Notes: generated by a model not told the origin, from the letters alone. Counted from the stretch's first letter, positions 29,059 to 37,679 are shown. The stretch is 64,000 nt of DNA from Exiguobacterium sp. J17977 (GCF_018616375.1 NZ_JAEQBB010000003.1:294045-358044); one strand, 5' to 3'. Numbers and translations are program-made.

Positions 29059-29832
29059 TTATTTATTCGTCGCCCACGCTTGTCCGCTGCAACCTGGGAC
29101 AGGTCGGCACCGTTGCTGGAGTGACAGTTTTTTCAGTTCTCTCTCGATGACAGGCTTCTCGAGCTCCAAGATGAAAGCGAGCTCGGTGATGGTCGAGGCG
29201 TCATAGCGCCCCAATACTTTCTCGACGTTCCACTCGGACTCCCGAGAGGGGACGTAACCGAGCAGTTCGGCCATGACGGCCTGATAGACGTCGTACGGGT
29301 ACAATCCCTCTATTTTGAGCGCCTCGTCACGCGTGACGAACGTCAAAGCAGGCAATGACTCGATCTCCCAATCTTTCAAAATCTCATGATCAACCGCGAG
29401 GGCGCTGAGCAGTTGATTGGATTGGATATCGGCCGCCAACTCATCGATGTCGAGCCCATAATCGACGAATGAGCGGGCGATTTCCCACAAGTCGCTGTCG
29501 CTCGAGCCATCCTTCAAAAAGATATCGTTAATATGCAGATGGCGTAAGAAACGCATCGCATGACGTTTCCCTTGTAACTCCATAGCCTTAATCATCGTGA
29601 GAAGGCGAACCTCTTCTTGACATCCGCCAACACAACTAGGAACCGTCGAAACCATACGGAAACGAATCAAGTGACCGTATTCAAGTTCGAGCTTTTTAAT
29701 GAGCGTCATCACGTGAAGTCCGTCTGGATCAGAAATGTCCATGAAATAGAATAACTCTAATGGCTTATAGGTTACTTGGATAGGAGATTCTTCCAGTGAA
29801 CAGGATGACTCATTACATTGTTCTAGTTCCAT
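29059..29832 (-). CDS. spxH: ClpXP adaptor SpxH (YjbH)
   Basis: Adaptor that targets Spx for degradation by ClpXP; thioredoxin-like DsbA-family fold. 257 residues. The N-terminus holds cysteines (CNESSC) and the later SCVGGCQEE contains a second Cys pair, consistent with the redox-responsive, Cys-rich N-terminal region of the family. FYFMDISDPDG matches the usual FYF..DPLCG region but without a thioredoxin CxxC. The start is ATG at 29832 behind GAGGAGG; the frame to 29856 is rejected. In B. subtilis a truncated haemoglobin gene (yjbI) adjoins yjbH; none is seen here. Confidence 0.9.
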   Translation of the reverse strand: MELEQCNESSCSLEESPIQVTYKPLELFYFMDISDPDGLHVMTLIKKLELEYGHLIRFRMVSTVPSCVGGCQEEVRLLTMIKAMELQGKRHAMRFLRHLHINDIFLKDGSSDSDLWEIARSFVDYGLDIDELAADIQSNQLLSALAVDHEILKDWEIESLPALTFVTRDEALKIEGLYPYDVYQAVMAELLGYVPSRESEWNVEKVLGRYDASTITELAFILELEKPVIERELKKLSLQQRCRPVPGCSGQAWATNK

Positions 29833-29878
29833 TGTGTCGCCTCCTCTCGTAAACAAAAATCAAATATATCGTATGCTC

Positions 29879-29908
29879 ATTGTAGCAACGAAAAAAAAAG
29901 GTTGGCAA
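29879..29908 (-). promoter_or_regulatory. Promoter of spxH
   Basis: On the minus strand TTGCCA (29908-29903), 18-base spacer containing the T9 run, TACAAT (29884-29879). It is embedded in the terminator of the upstream CYTH gene. Confidence 0.6.
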
Positions 29909-29925
29909 CGTATCTGCTCAACCTT
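29889..29925 (-). terminator. Terminator of the CYTH gene
   Basis: AAGGTTG (29898-29904) pairs with CAACCTT (29919-29925); on the minus strand nine Ts follow. The stem includes the stop codon region. Confidence 0.8.
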
Positions 29926-30499
29926 GATTTCGACGCACCTTTTCTTCCATGAATCGAACGATTTTATTTTTAGCGGGACGAAGGGGGATGCCGTGCTCAC
30001 GGAGGAGCTGTTCGAACGCGAGTTTACCGGTCGCCTCGTCGGTCACTTCAAATTCTATTTCATAGTCGTGAATCTCCAAATAATGACTTTCGTCGAGGAC
30101 GAGCAGGCCGTCCGGCGTCTCTCGTTCAGCCCGTTTCGTCTCGAGACGACCGAGGTGTTCGAGCGGTCCAGACAAGTCGAACGGAGCGAGCGCGGCCGTC
30201 ATTTGATCATCGTGGATGATGCCGTATTTGAATAGGTTCTCGGCTTCCTCTTCGTTGATGGCGGCGTGCGTCTCGAGTAAGCCTACCTCGTGCGGTTGCT
30301 TGAGTGTCAGCACTTGGCCGTTCTTTTTCTCACGGATGCGAAGGGCGGCACCGTGGTTCTTCAGTTCGAACGTCGGCGTGTCAAAGTAGTCGTTCGCTTG
30401 CCATTTCACTTTGTCCGTCAAGTCGTAGGCGGCGAGCAACGTCTCGTACTCGTCTTTCGTCAACATCGATTTAAATTCAATTTCCACTTCTTGGGTCAT
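29918..30499 (-). CDS. CYTH domain protein (YjbK-like)
   Basis: 193 residues of the CYTH/triphosphate-tunnel fold. The signature EIEFK is at residues 6-10 and alternating charged strands follow: ALRIREK, LTLKQP, LVLDESHY, YEIEFEV. Members hydrolyse tripolyphosphate, thiamine triphosphate or make cyclic nucleotides; B. subtilis YjbK is uncharacterised. GGAGCG precedes ATG at 30499 on the minus strand. Divergent from relQ, and next to it as in B. subtilis (yjbK, yjbM). Confidence 0.9.
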   Translation of the reverse strand: MTQEVEIEFKSMLTKDEYETLLAAYDLTDKVKWQANDYFDTPTFELKNHGAALRIREKKNGQVLTLKQPHEVGLLETHAAINEEEAENLFKYGIIHDDQMTAALAPFDLSGPLEHLGRLETKRAERETPDGLLVLDESHYLEIHDYEIEFEVTDEATGKLAFEQLLREHGIPLRPAKNKIVRFMEEKVRRNQG

Positions 30500-30606
30500 A
30501 AATCATCGCTCCATTCTATGAACAATTGTTGGTTTATGATACCATACAATCGGATACATACGGAAAAAGCAGGGCTTTCCGATACGAACGAAAGTGGTGA
30601 CAGCAT

Positions 30607-31251
30607 ATGCAATCAATGGATTGGGACCAATATTTAGTGCCGTATCAAATCGCGGTCGATGAGCTGAAAGTGAAATTCAAGGCGATTCGAAAGCAATATA
30701 AATCTCAAAATGACCATTCTCCCATCGAGTTTGTCACCGGAAGAGTGAAACCGGTCGGCAGCATCCTCGAGAAGGCGAAGCGAAAGCAGATTCCTTATGA
30801 CAAGTTGTCGACGGAGATGCAAGATATCGCCGGGCTGCGCATCATGTGCCAATTCGTGGACGATATCGTCCACGTCCTCGAACTGCTCCATCATCGGACC
30901 GATTTTAAAATCGTCGAGGAACGCAACTATATCACGCATCAAAAGGAATCGGGCTATCGCTCGTATCATTTGATTCTCGAGTACCCGGTGCAAACGATTC
31001 ATGGTGAGTTCCCGACACTCGTCGAGGTGCAAGTTCGGACGCTCGCGATGAACTTCTGGGCGACAATCGAGCATTCGCTCAACTATAAATACGACGGGGA
31101 TATGCCGCTCGAGGTTCAAGAGCGGTTGCGACGAGCGGCCGAGGCGGCGTTCTTGCTCGACGCTGAGATGAGCCAGCTTCGCGTCGAGATTCAAGATGCG
31201 CAGCAAGTGTTCCGGGATAAAGAAATGAACGTCCAGACGGACCAAGACTAG
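30607..31251 (+). CDS. relQ: Small alarmone synthetase RelQ (SAS1, YjbM)
   Basis: Makes (p)ppGpp from ATP and GTP/GDP; tetrameric in B. subtilis and stimulated by pppGpp. 214 residues, synthetase domain only with no hydrolase or TGS domain. The sequence has AGLRIMCQFVDDI (synthetase core) and EVQVRTLAMNFWATIEHSLNYK (G-loop/catalytic Glu). ATG at 30607 behind GTGGTGA. Followed after 11 bases by nadK and then a pseudouridine synthase, a fixed trio in Bacilli. Confidence 0.95.
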   Translation: MQSMDWDQYLVPYQIAVDELKVKFKAIRKQYKSQNDHSPIEFVTGRVKPVGSILEKAKRKQIPYDKLSTEMQDIAGLRIMCQFVDDIVHVLELLHHRTDFKIVEERNYITHQKESGYRSYHLILEYPVQTIHGEFPTLVEVQVRTLAMNFWATIEHSLNYKYDGDMPLEVQERLRRAAEAAFLLDAEMSQLRVEIQDAQQVFRDKEMNVQTDQD

Positions 31252-31262
31252 GGGGCCACGGC

Positions 31263-32060
31263 ATGCAGTTTGCGATTGTAGCACGGGGAGACGCGCGGTC
31301 GGCTGACATCGCGCAAGAGTTGACGAATAAATTGACCGAAGCGGGGCATTCGGTCTCGAAAGAGCCACGCATCGTCGTCTCGGTCGGAGGCGACGGGACG
31401 ATGTTGCAGGCGTTCCACGAGTATGTCGATCGGCTCGATCAGACGTTGCTCGTCGGCATCCATACGGGCCACCTCGGATTTTACGCCGACTGGCAACCGG
31501 ATGAACTCGATGAGTTGACGGAGATGATTACGAGCGAGTCGTTCGAGCCGGTGTCGTACCCGCTCGTCGAGGTGCTCATCGATTACGAGGATGGGACGAC
31601 TGACCGACAGCTCGCCATGAACGAATGTACGATTAAAAACTATAAGCGCACACTCGTCTGTGACTTATCGATTCGCGACGATTACTTCGAGACGTTCCGG
31701 GGCGACGGGTTGTGCATCTCGACGCCGTCCGGGTCGACGGCCTATAACAAGGCACTCGGCGGGGCCATCGTCCATCCGTCCATCGAGGCGATTCAAGTGA
31801 CGGAGATGGCGTCCATCAATAACTTGGTATACCGCACAATCGGATCACCGCTGTTATTGCCGAAACATCATCAAGTGAAGATTGCCCCGCACACGAAAAC
31901 CGAGTTTGAACTCGCGTTCGATCATCAAGAGGCGTTATCATGGTCGAACGTGCGCTCCATCCGCTGTGCGGTCGCAAAAGAAAAAGTGACGTTTGCCCGG
32001 TTCCGGCCGTTCCCATTTTGGCGACGGGTCCGCGAATCGTTCATTGAAGAAGGGAAGTAA
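31263..32060 (+). CDS. nadK: NAD kinase
   Basis: Phosphorylates NAD to NADP. 265 residues, the short Firmicutes form. GGDGTML carries the catalytic Asp, and the substrate motifs NECTIKN and TPSGSTAYN are seen. ATG at 31263 with AGGGGG about ten bases upstream. Within the relQ-nadK-rlu operon; the stop is four bases before the next start. Confidence 0.96.
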   Translation: MQFAIVARGDARSADIAQELTNKLTEAGHSVSKEPRIVVSVGGDGTMLQAFHEYVDRLDQTLLVGIHTGHLGFYADWQPDELDELTEMITSESFEPVSYPLVEVLIDYEDGTTDRQLAMNECTIKNYKRTLVCDLSIRDDYFETFRGDGLCISTPSGSTAYNKALGGAIVHPSIEAIQVTEMASINNLVYRTIGSPLLLPKHHQVKIAPHTKTEFELAFDHQEALSWSNVRSIRCAVAKEKVTFARFRPFPFWRRVRESFIEEGK

Positions 32061-32063
32061 CCG

Positions 32064-32930
32064 ATGTACGGATTCACATTACGTCGCGTCGCGGAGACAA
32101 CCGTCCCGTTGCGCGACTTTTTAATGACAGATTGCGGCATCTCGCGAAAGATGTTGACCCAAATCAAACAAGGCGGTCTCATCCTCGTCGATGGTCAGCC
32201 GCGCACCGTCCGCTATGACATCCGGCAAGGGGAGACGGTGACCGTCCACTTCCCGGTCGAACAGCCCGCGGAGACGATGGTCCGTTCCAAGCGGCCGCTC
32301 ACAATCCTATTTGAGGACGACTATTTGCTCGCGGTCGATAAACCGGCGGGCATCGCGACAATCCCGTCCCGGCTCCATCCGGACGATACACTCGCCAACG
32401 CCGTGCTCGGCTATTATGAACAGATTGGATTGCAGTCGGCGATTCACGTCATCAACCGGCTCGACCGTGACACGAGCGGGGTCGTCCTGTTCGCGAAATA
32501 TGCGTACGTGCATCATCGCTTCAGCGAGTTGCAACAGAGCGGTGGCTTGTCGCGGACGTATCTCGCGTTGATTGAAGGGCCGCTCGACCCACAGACGATC
32601 GATGCCCCGATCGGCCGCGCGCCCGACTCAATCATGGAGCGAATCGTGACAGCGGACGGACAGCACGCCGTCACACACATCCTCGAAGCGGAGCCGCGCG
32701 GTGCGTATACGGCACTATCGATTGCGCTTGAGACCGGCCGGACGCATCAAATCCGTGTCCATCTGCGCCATATCGGACATCCGTTGCTCGGGGATACGAT
32801 GTACGGCGGCAAGACCGTACTCGACCGTCACGCGCTCCATAGCGCCTCGGCGGTGTTCAATCATCCAATGACCGGCGAGCGGCTGGTCATCCAAGCCGCT
32901 GAACCGGCTGATTTCCAATTGATGCCGTAA
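32064..32930 (+). CDS. RluD-family pseudouridine synthase (YjbO-like)
   Basis: Isomerises uridine in rRNA (target not predictable from sequence). 288 residues: a degenerate S4-like N-terminal region (ISRKMLTQIKQGGLILVDG) and the catalytic domain with RLDRDTSG, whose second Asp is catalytic, then GRTHQIRVHL. ATG at 32064, four bases after nadK with AAGGGAAG inside the end of nadK. Last gene of its operon, followed by a strong bidirectional terminator. Confidence 0.94.
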   Translation: MYGFTLRRVAETTVPLRDFLMTDCGISRKMLTQIKQGGLILVDGQPRTVRYDIRQGETVTVHFPVEQPAETMVRSKRPLTILFEDDYLLAVDKPAGIATIPSRLHPDDTLANAVLGYYEQIGLQSAIHVINRLDRDTSGVVLFAKYAYVHHRFSELQQSGGLSRTYLALIEGPLDPQTIDAPIGRAPDSIMERIVTADGQHAVTHILEAEPRGAYTALSIALETGRTHQIRVHLRHIGHPLLGDTMYGGKTVLDRHALHSASAVFNHPMTGERLVIQAAEPADFQLMP

Positions 32931-32932
32931 CG

Positions 32933-32973
32933 ACAATAGTCCCGCGCTCGGATGAGTGCGGGACTATTGTTTA
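32933..32973. terminator. Bidirectional terminator between the pseudouridine synthase gene and rodA
   Basis: ACAATAGTCCCGC (32933-32945) pairs with GCGGGACTATTGT (32958-32970). Confidence 0.92.
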
Positions 32974-34137
32974 GTCGTCGTCGAACATATACGTTTTTGA
33001 TTTAGAGGCGACGTTCATGACGAGCCCGATGGCAATCATGTTCATGATGATCCCGGTCCCGCCGTAACTGATGAACGGCAATGTCAGACCGGTGATTGGG
33101 AGGACGCCGATCGTCATCCCGATGTTTTGGAAAATTTGGAACGTGAACATGGCAATCACGGCCGTGACGATGTAACTTCCGAACGGACTGCTCGCCTCGA
33201 GGGCGATATGAATCATCCGGTACAAGAACAAGAAGAAGACGATAATCACGATCGCTGCCCCGATGAAGCCGTAATGTTCAGCTATGACGGCGAAGATAAA
33301 GTCGGTTTGCGACTCTGGCAGATAGACGAGCCCTTGTCCATAGCCGGCCCCGAACATTTGGCCAGATCCGATCGCTTGGAGCGATTTGATTAACTGGAAC
33401 GCGAGGTCATCGGAATACTCGTACGGATAAATCCAAGCTTGGAATCGATTCAAGGCGTGGCCCGGCACAAAACTTTGCAACAACTCGAAATGCGAGAAGA
33501 ACAAGTACATGAAGCCACCGATCGTCAGGGCAGCGGCGCTGAACAGTCCGAGCAACCATTTCCACCCGATACCGGACACGATGATGATCGCTCCGAGCAT
33601 CGTGATTAGCACGAGCCCTGTCCCCAAGTCTGGTTGGGTGACAATCAGCGCGAGAGGCGGGATGGCGAGGAACACCAATTTCATTAACAGCCACGTGTCC
33701 TGTTGGGACGAACCGTAGCGTTTATTATGGTCATAGACGATCGTCGCCATGGAAATCAATAAGAACAACTTCATGAATTCGGCTGGTTGGAAGCTGAACC
33801 CCGGTACGTTATACCAGCCGTACGCCCCGTTGATATTCGGAACGAGAGTCGTATCGCGGAGCGGAATCAAGCCGGCCAGCAGCAGCAACCCGAAGCCATA
33901 CAAATACCAGTGGATTTTTCGCAACTGTTCGTACTCGATGGTCATGATGGCGAACATGGCGAAGAACCCGATGATATAGCGGATGCCTTGGTCAAAGGCG
34001 AAGTTAATATGTTGCAATCGCGTCGGCAACATCGGCTGGGCCGTATAGATGGCACCTAGACTGATGATCATCAAGAAAAAGACGATTGTCAAAAGTGTTG
34101 TGTCTAAACTTTTAAAATAAGATTGAATGCGGTTCAT
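32971..34137 (-). CDS. rodA: SEDS-family rod shape protein RodA (peptidoglycan glycosyltransferase)
   Basis: Polymerises glycan strands with a class B PBP during elongation. 388 residues with about ten membrane segments. SEDS hallmarks: NGAYGWYNVPGFSFQPAEFMKL, PDLGTG, PESQTDFIFAVIAEHYG (with the essential acidic residue), and the C-terminal LPFISYGGTG. ATG at 34137 behind AAAGGGTGAG on the minus strand. FtsW-like paralogues share these motifs; the short tail and lack of a division operon favour RodA. Not at this position in B. subtilis. Confidence 0.88.
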   Translation of the reverse strand: MNRIQSYFKSLDTTLLTIVFFLMIISLGAIYTAQPMLPTRLQHINFAFDQGIRYIIGFFAMFAIMTIEYEQLRKIHWYLYGFGLLLLAGLIPLRDTTLVPNINGAYGWYNVPGFSFQPAEFMKLFLLISMATIVYDHNKRYGSSQQDTWLLMKLVFLAIPPLALIVTQPDLGTGLVLITMLGAIIIVSGIGWKWLLGLFSAAALTIGGFMYLFFSHFELLQSFVPGHALNRFQAWIYPYEYSDDLAFQLIKSLQAIGSGQMFGAGYGQGLVYLPESQTDFIFAVIAEHYGFIGAAIVIIVFFLFLYRMIHIALEASSPFGSYIVTAVIAMFTFQIFQNIGMTIGVLPITGLTLPFISYGGTGIIMNMIAIGLVMNVASKSKTYMFDDD

Positions 34138-34171
34138 GATGAAGTCGTCTCACCCTTTCTCTACGTATTTT

Positions 34172-34199
34172 ATCTTACCGTAAGTTAAAAAAATCGCAA
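34172..34199 (-). promoter_or_regulatory. Candidate rodA promoter
   Basis: On the minus strand TTGCGA (34199-34194), 16 bases, TAAGAT (34177-34172). Confidence 0.5.
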
Positions 34200-34214
34200 T
34201 ACGTTACGCGCTAG

Positions 34215-34243
34215 TTGACAAAACAGACACCATTCTGTAATCT
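34215..34243 (+). promoter_or_regulatory. Sigma-A promoter of fabI
   Basis: TTGACA (34215-34220), 17-base spacer, TAATCT (34238-34243). The FapR box follows directly over the transcription start. Confidence 0.75.
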
Positions 34244-34254
34244 GATAACAGATA

Positions 34255-34271
34255 TTATCACCAGGTACTAA
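34255..34271 (+). promoter_or_regulatory. FapR operator in front of fabI
   Basis: TTATCACCAGGTACTAA is the same inverted-repeat type as the fabH box (6252), sharing 13 of 17 positions with it. Placement just after the -10 fits repression. Confidence 0.8.
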
Positions 34272-34287
34272 AAAAGGGGAGTTTACG

Positions 34288-35061
34288 ATGTCAATCTATC
34301 CAACGTTAACGAATAAGACGTATGTCGTCATGGGAATCGCCAATAAACGCTCGATCGCTTGGGGGATCGCGAAGACGCTCGACGCAGCAGGCGCGAAGCT
34401 CGTACTCACATATGCGGGCGAACGCTTCAAGTCAGGTCTCGAGTCGCTTGCAGCCGATTTGAACGGAGAAGCCTTACTGTTAGAGTGTGACGTCACGAAC
34501 GACGAAGCCATCGACACGACGTTCCGCACGATCCATGAACAAGCTGGCCCGATTCAAGGAATTGCGCACTCGATCGCATTCGCAGACAAAGAAGCGCTCC
34601 GCGGTGAATTCTCAGAGATGACACGCGGCCAGTTCGCGCAAGCGCTCGATATTTCGGCATACAGCTTGACGGCTGTCGTCAAAGCGGCCAAACCGTACTT
34701 CGCAGAAGACGCATCGGTCATCACGCTCACATATCTCGGCGGCGAGCGCGTCGTCCCGAACTATAACTTGATGGGTGTCGCCAAGGCGGCGCTCGACTCG
34801 AGCGTCAAATATTTGGCGAACGAGTACGGCCCGCACGGCGTCCGCGTCAATGCGATTTCGGCTGGCCCGATTCGGACGTTATCAGCTAAAGGAGTCGGCG
34901 ACTTTAACAGCATCTTGTCTGAACTCGAGCAAAAAGCGCCATTGCGCCGCAACGTCTCGGTAGAAGAAGTGGCCTCGACCGGCCTGTTCCTCTTGTCGAG
35001 CATGGGCAGCGGCGTGACAGGAGAAGTCATCCACGTCGACAGCGGGTATCACATTTTGTAA
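34288..35061 (+). CDS. fabI: Enoyl-ACP reductase I
   Basis: NAD(P)H-dependent last step of the fatty acid elongation cycle, target of triclosan. 257 residues. The atypical SDR features of FabI are present: GIANKRSIAWGIA nucleotide loop, SIAFAD, and the catalytic Tyr-x6-Lys in YNLMGVAKA. ATG at 34288 behind AGGGGAG. Separately transcribed from a FapR-type controlled promoter and terminated just after the stop. Confidence 0.97.
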   Translation: MSIYPTLTNKTYVVMGIANKRSIAWGIAKTLDAAGAKLVLTYAGERFKSGLESLAADLNGEALLLECDVTNDEAIDTTFRTIHEQAGPIQGIAHSIAFADKEALRGEFSEMTRGQFAQALDISAYSLTAVVKAAKPYFAEDASVITLTYLGGERVVPNYNLMGVAKAALDSSVKYLANEYGPHGVRVNAISAGPIRTLSAKGVGDFNSILSELEQKAPLRRNVSVEEVASTGLFLLSSMGSGVTGEVIHVDSGYHIL

Positions 35062-35070
35062 AGATGGGGA

Positions 35071-35095
35071 AGGGCGTAGCGATACGCTCTTTTTT
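35071..35095 (+). terminator. Terminator of fabI
   Basis: GGGCGTA (35072-35078), GCGA loop, TACGCTC (35083-35089), then TTTTTTT. Confidence 0.9.
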
Positions 35096-35145
35096 GTATT
35101 ATCGGGAAACAATTTCGGGTAAGGACTTGTGAAGGAGGTTGAATC

Positions 35146-35334
35146 ATGGGTCCTTATCAGATTGATTTCACAGTCGTCCAATACGGAAATCGCCAAGTTC
35201 AACCAACAGAACGGGCGAACATCGAGCCGGTCACACGCATTCAACGTGTCCAACGCATCCGGCCCCGTCAAGAAGAATGGTTAGAAGCCGAACAACAAAA
35301 CAGCCCCGGTCGTTTCGTCGACCGGAGCGTGTAA
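35146..35334 (+). CDS. Small orphan protein (62 residues)
   Basis: GAAGGAGG lies seven bases before ATG, one of the best ribosome sites in the window, so I accept it as a gene. The product is charged and Gln/Arg-rich (TRIQRVQRIRPRQEEWLEAE), with no signal or membrane segment and no family I recognise. It ends two bases before the end of the convergent yjcG-like gene. The stretch 35306-35325 inside its 3' end forms a seven-pair hairpin that on the minus strand is followed by GGGCTGTTTTG and could terminate the opposite gene. Confidence 0.65.
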   Translation: MGPYQIDFTVVQYGNRQVQPTERANIEPVTRIQRVQRIRPRQEEWLEAEQQNSPGRFVDRSV

Positions 35335-35336
35335 TC

Positions 35337-35846
35337 TTAACCTCGGAACCGGAACGTCTCATAGACGTTCCATGTTTCGTTTTCGAGCTCATACATGACG
35401 GCCATGCGATTGATCGTCTCCTCGAAATGCACTTGCTCCATCCGCATCCGCTCGAGCACGTCGAACAGTTCGGCATCGGTCAAGTCTTGCCCGATGGTGA
35501 TGTGCGGCAGAAACTCGTATTTCGGAGGTTGCTTGAGCAGACCGTCGTGCAGTTTGTCGTGAAGCGCTGACAGTTCGCGCGTCGGCAATACTTTTAAGTA
35601 AAGGACGTTGTTCGTCGGTGCGAACGAGCGGACCCCGTCGATTTTCAATTGAACCGGTTTGGTCGAGTCGGCGACTTGCTGGAGATACTCGAGCACCTTC
35701 GGCAAATCGGCCTCGTCGATTTCAGTGCGTTCCTTGATCGTCACGTGAGGTGAGATCAACGCATACTTCGTGTCGTATCGCTTCCGATACGAGTTAGCGA
35801 AGTCTTGAACTTGTTTTGATGGAAATAAGACTACCCCAATCTTCAT
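35337..35846 (-). CDS. 2H phosphoesterase superfamily protein (YjcG-like)
   Basis: 169 residues with two HxT motifs, SPHVTI (about residue 33) and LPHITIG (about residue 115), the hallmark of the 2H/2'-5' RNA ligase fold. Relatives act on cyclic phosphodiesters; the substrate of YjcG is unknown. ATG at 35846 behind GGGGGAAC on the minus strand. fabI lies close by in B. subtilis too. Monocistronic as far as can be seen. Confidence 0.88.
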   Translation of the reverse strand: MKIGVVLFPSKQVQDFANSYRKRYDTKYALISPHVTIKERTEIDEADLPKVLEYLQQVADSTKPVQLKIDGVRSFAPTNNVLYLKVLPTRELSALHDKLHDGLLKQPPKYEFLPHITIGQDLTDAELFDVLERMRMEQVHFEETINRMAVMYELENETWNVYETFRFRG

Positions 35847-35996
35847 TCCAGTTCCCCCTTTATAAAGTGGTCTACTTTTTTATGATGACCGATTTATTGA
35901 ATGAAGTCAAAGCGGGCTTAGTCTTTTTTTCGAGTTTTCAGTATAATAGACAATGAGTACTTCGAGAAGCTCTTTCTCGAGATGAAAGGATGTGTA

Positions 35997-36012
35997 GCGG
36001 GAATGTTCCCGC
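35997..36012 (+). promoter_or_regulatory. Hairpin between ribosome site and start of pgpA
   Basis: GCGGG (35997-36001) pairs with CCCGC (36008-36012), loop AATGTT. AAAGGA (35985-35990) is 26 bases from ATG 36017; looping out the hairpin leaves about ten. Confidence 0.45.
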
Positions 36013-36016
36013 ATCT

Positions 36017-36565
36017 ATGATGAAACATGTACCACACTCACGCGACGTACGCGACGCGGCACGGGCTCGCTTGATTGAACGGGGCGTATCGATCGAATCG
36101 ATCGCCGAAATCGTCTATCAAATGCAAGCACCGTATTCGCCACACCTGTCATTGAAAGACTGCATGGACTCGGTCGAGGCCGTGTTAGATAAACGTGAGC
36201 TCCAACACGCGATTCTCGTCGGGTCAGAACTCGATATTCTCGCCGAGCGCGGGCAATTGTCGGAGCCGCTCTTGTCAATCGTGGCATCGGATGAAGGTTT
36301 ATTCGGTGTCGATGAGACGATTGCGATCGGGGCCGTCAACACATATGGTTCGATTGCCGTCACGACGTTCGGATACTTAGACAAAGCGAAAATCGGGATC
36401 ATCAAACAACTCGACACGAAAATGGACGATGGCCAAGTCCACACGTTCATGGATGACCTCGTCGGTGCCATCGCGGCGAACGCCTCGGGCCGGTTGGCGC
36501 ACCGTCTGCGTGACATGACCGACTTTGGCGAAGACGAGATGCGGGAACGAAAAGGGTTATATTGA
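36017..36565 (+). CDS. pgpA: Phosphatidylglycerophosphatase A family protein (YutG-like)
   Basis: Predicted to dephosphorylate phosphatidylglycerol phosphate, the last step of phosphatidylglycerol synthesis. 182 residues with the Firmicutes PgpA pattern: SDEGLFGVDETIAIG, NTYGSIAVTTFGYLDK, HTFMDDLVGAIAANASGRLAHR. It lacks the long membrane segments of the E. coli enzyme. The start is uncertain: ATG at 36017 or 36020 fits the family but the nearest ribosome site is 26 bases away with a hairpin between; an alternative ATG at 35990 overlaps that site. Followed by a PAP2 phosphatase gene overlapping by one base. Confidence 0.85.
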   Translation: MMKHVPHSRDVRDAARARLIERGVSIESIAEIVYQMQAPYSPHLSLKDCMDSVEAVLDKRELQHAILVGSELDILAERGQLSEPLLSIVASDEGLFGVDETIAIGAVNTYGSIAVTTFGYLDKAKIGIIKQLDTKMDDGQVHTFMDDLVGAIAANASGRLAHRLRDMTDFGEDEMRERKGLY

Positions 36566-37149
36566 TGACTTCTCGCTCACGAGCGCTGGCGATCACCGGG
36601 ACGATTGGATTCGTTCTCTTCTCGGTGGTCGTCGTTTTAGGTTGGATCGTACCGGTCGACCGTTTTGTCACCGCTTCACTTGAACCACTCGCAGGACCGT
36701 TGTTCGTTTATGTGACCGAGCTCGGCAGTGTGAAAGTGTTGATCGGTCTATCTTTTATTGGCATGCTTTATTTCTTATGGCAAGGAAACCGCTTTGAGGC
36801 GTTCCGTTTGCCGATCGTCGTCATCGCCACACTCCTCGTGACACAAGTGCTGAAGCTCGTGTTCGGGGTTGACCGACCGTCCATCGATGCCGCGCTCGAC
36901 GCGACGACGTATAGCTTCCCGAGCGGACACGCCTCTGGGTCACTCGCCTTGTACGGCATGCTGGCGATTGTGATGTACCGCCGCAATGAGAACTTGATCG
37001 GGTTCGGCCTGCTTGTGGCGATGGTGTTGGCCGTCTCGTTCAGCCGGGTCATCTTGAACGTCCACTATTTCAGTGACGTCATCGGCGGCTGGCTCGTCGC
37101 GCTTGTCATCGTGGCAGGGTCAGAAGTGATAAGGAGGAAACAACATTGA
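36565..37149 (+). CDS. PAP2-family membrane phosphatase
   Basis: 194 residues, five to six membrane segments. All three PAP2 motifs are present: KLVFGVDRP, PSGHAS and SRVILNVHYFSD. Such proteins dephosphorylate undecaprenyl pyrophosphate or phosphatidylglycerol phosphate. ATG at 36565 overlaps the pgpA stop by one base (TGATG); a TTG at 36562 is also possible. The pairing with pgpA suggests a role in phospholipid or lipid-carrier turnover. The next gene starts within its last codon. Confidence 0.9.
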   Translation: MTSRSRALAITGTIGFVLFSVVVVLGWIVPVDRFVTASLEPLAGPLFVYVTELGSVKVLIGLSFIGMLYFLWQGNRFEAFRLPIVVIATLLVTQVLKLVFGVDRPSIDAALDATTYSFPSGHASGSLALYGMLAIVMYRRNENLIGFGLLVAMVLAVSFSRVILNVHYFSDVIGGWLVALVIVAGSEVIRRKQH

Positions 37150-37679
37150 TTTTAGTCTCACAAGTCGAAACATGGTTATTCATGGACCAACATCGAGCGG
37201 ACGCGGCCGATGTTCCGACGATTTTGGTCGAAAAGGATGCGTCCGGGGCAAAATCGTTCACAGCGATGCGGACGTTGTTCCAGCTCAAGAAGTGGACGGG
37301 GCAACGTCGTTTCGTGCCGCTCTTATCATGCGATGAGGGGGCATACCGCGCCTATGAGGTGTTTCACGTCGACGCGGTCCCGCCATTCGCCATCCTCGAA
37401 TCGGGCCGTGTGTTATTAAAGGACAACGAAGTCGATGAGGCATATGCGGCCGCACTTGACGACGCTGCGCCAAAAACGTACAGTGAACGGCTCGCGTTTG
37501 TAGCCGATTATGTGGAGCGGGCACTCGGTGAAACGGTCGTGCTCGCCATCGATGAGCCGGCCGCGTCGCATCCCCGTGTTCCCGAAGATTTGTTCGTGCC
37601 GGGAAATGTGATGCAGACGAGTGAACGATTGTTCGCCTGGGCGAACCGACAACAAACGGAGAGGGATGAACTGAAATGA
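37146..37679 (+). CDS. Unknown protein, possible cysteine-poor thioredoxin fold
   Basis: 177 residues. The start is TTG at 37146 with AGGAGG eight bases upstream, overlapping the PAP2 gene by four bases. The segment VPTILVEKD followed by FHVDAVPPFAILESGRVL resembles the beta strands and cis-proline loop of a thioredoxin fold, but the CxxC is absent (a single Cys in LLSCDEG). No signal peptide. The fold is an inference from a short pattern; the function is unknown. Tight overlap with pgpA-PAP2 suggests a shared operon. Confidence 0.6.
   Translation: MILVSQVETWLFMDQHRADAADVPTILVEKDASGAKSFTAMRTLFQLKKWTGQRRFVPLLSCDEGAYRAYEVFHVDAVPPFAILESGRVLLKDNEVDEAYAAALDDAAPKTYSERLAFVADYVERALGETVVLAIDEPAASHPRVPEDLFVPGNVMQTSERLFAWANRQQTERDELK

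Noticed and set aside
28965..29150. 61-residue frame crossing the pepF-spxH terminator
   Set aside because: It reads through a bidirectional terminator and into spxH antisense, without a ribosome site.
30634..31368. 244-residue minus-strand open frame
   Set aside because: Antisense to relQ and the start of nadK, both well supported by motifs.
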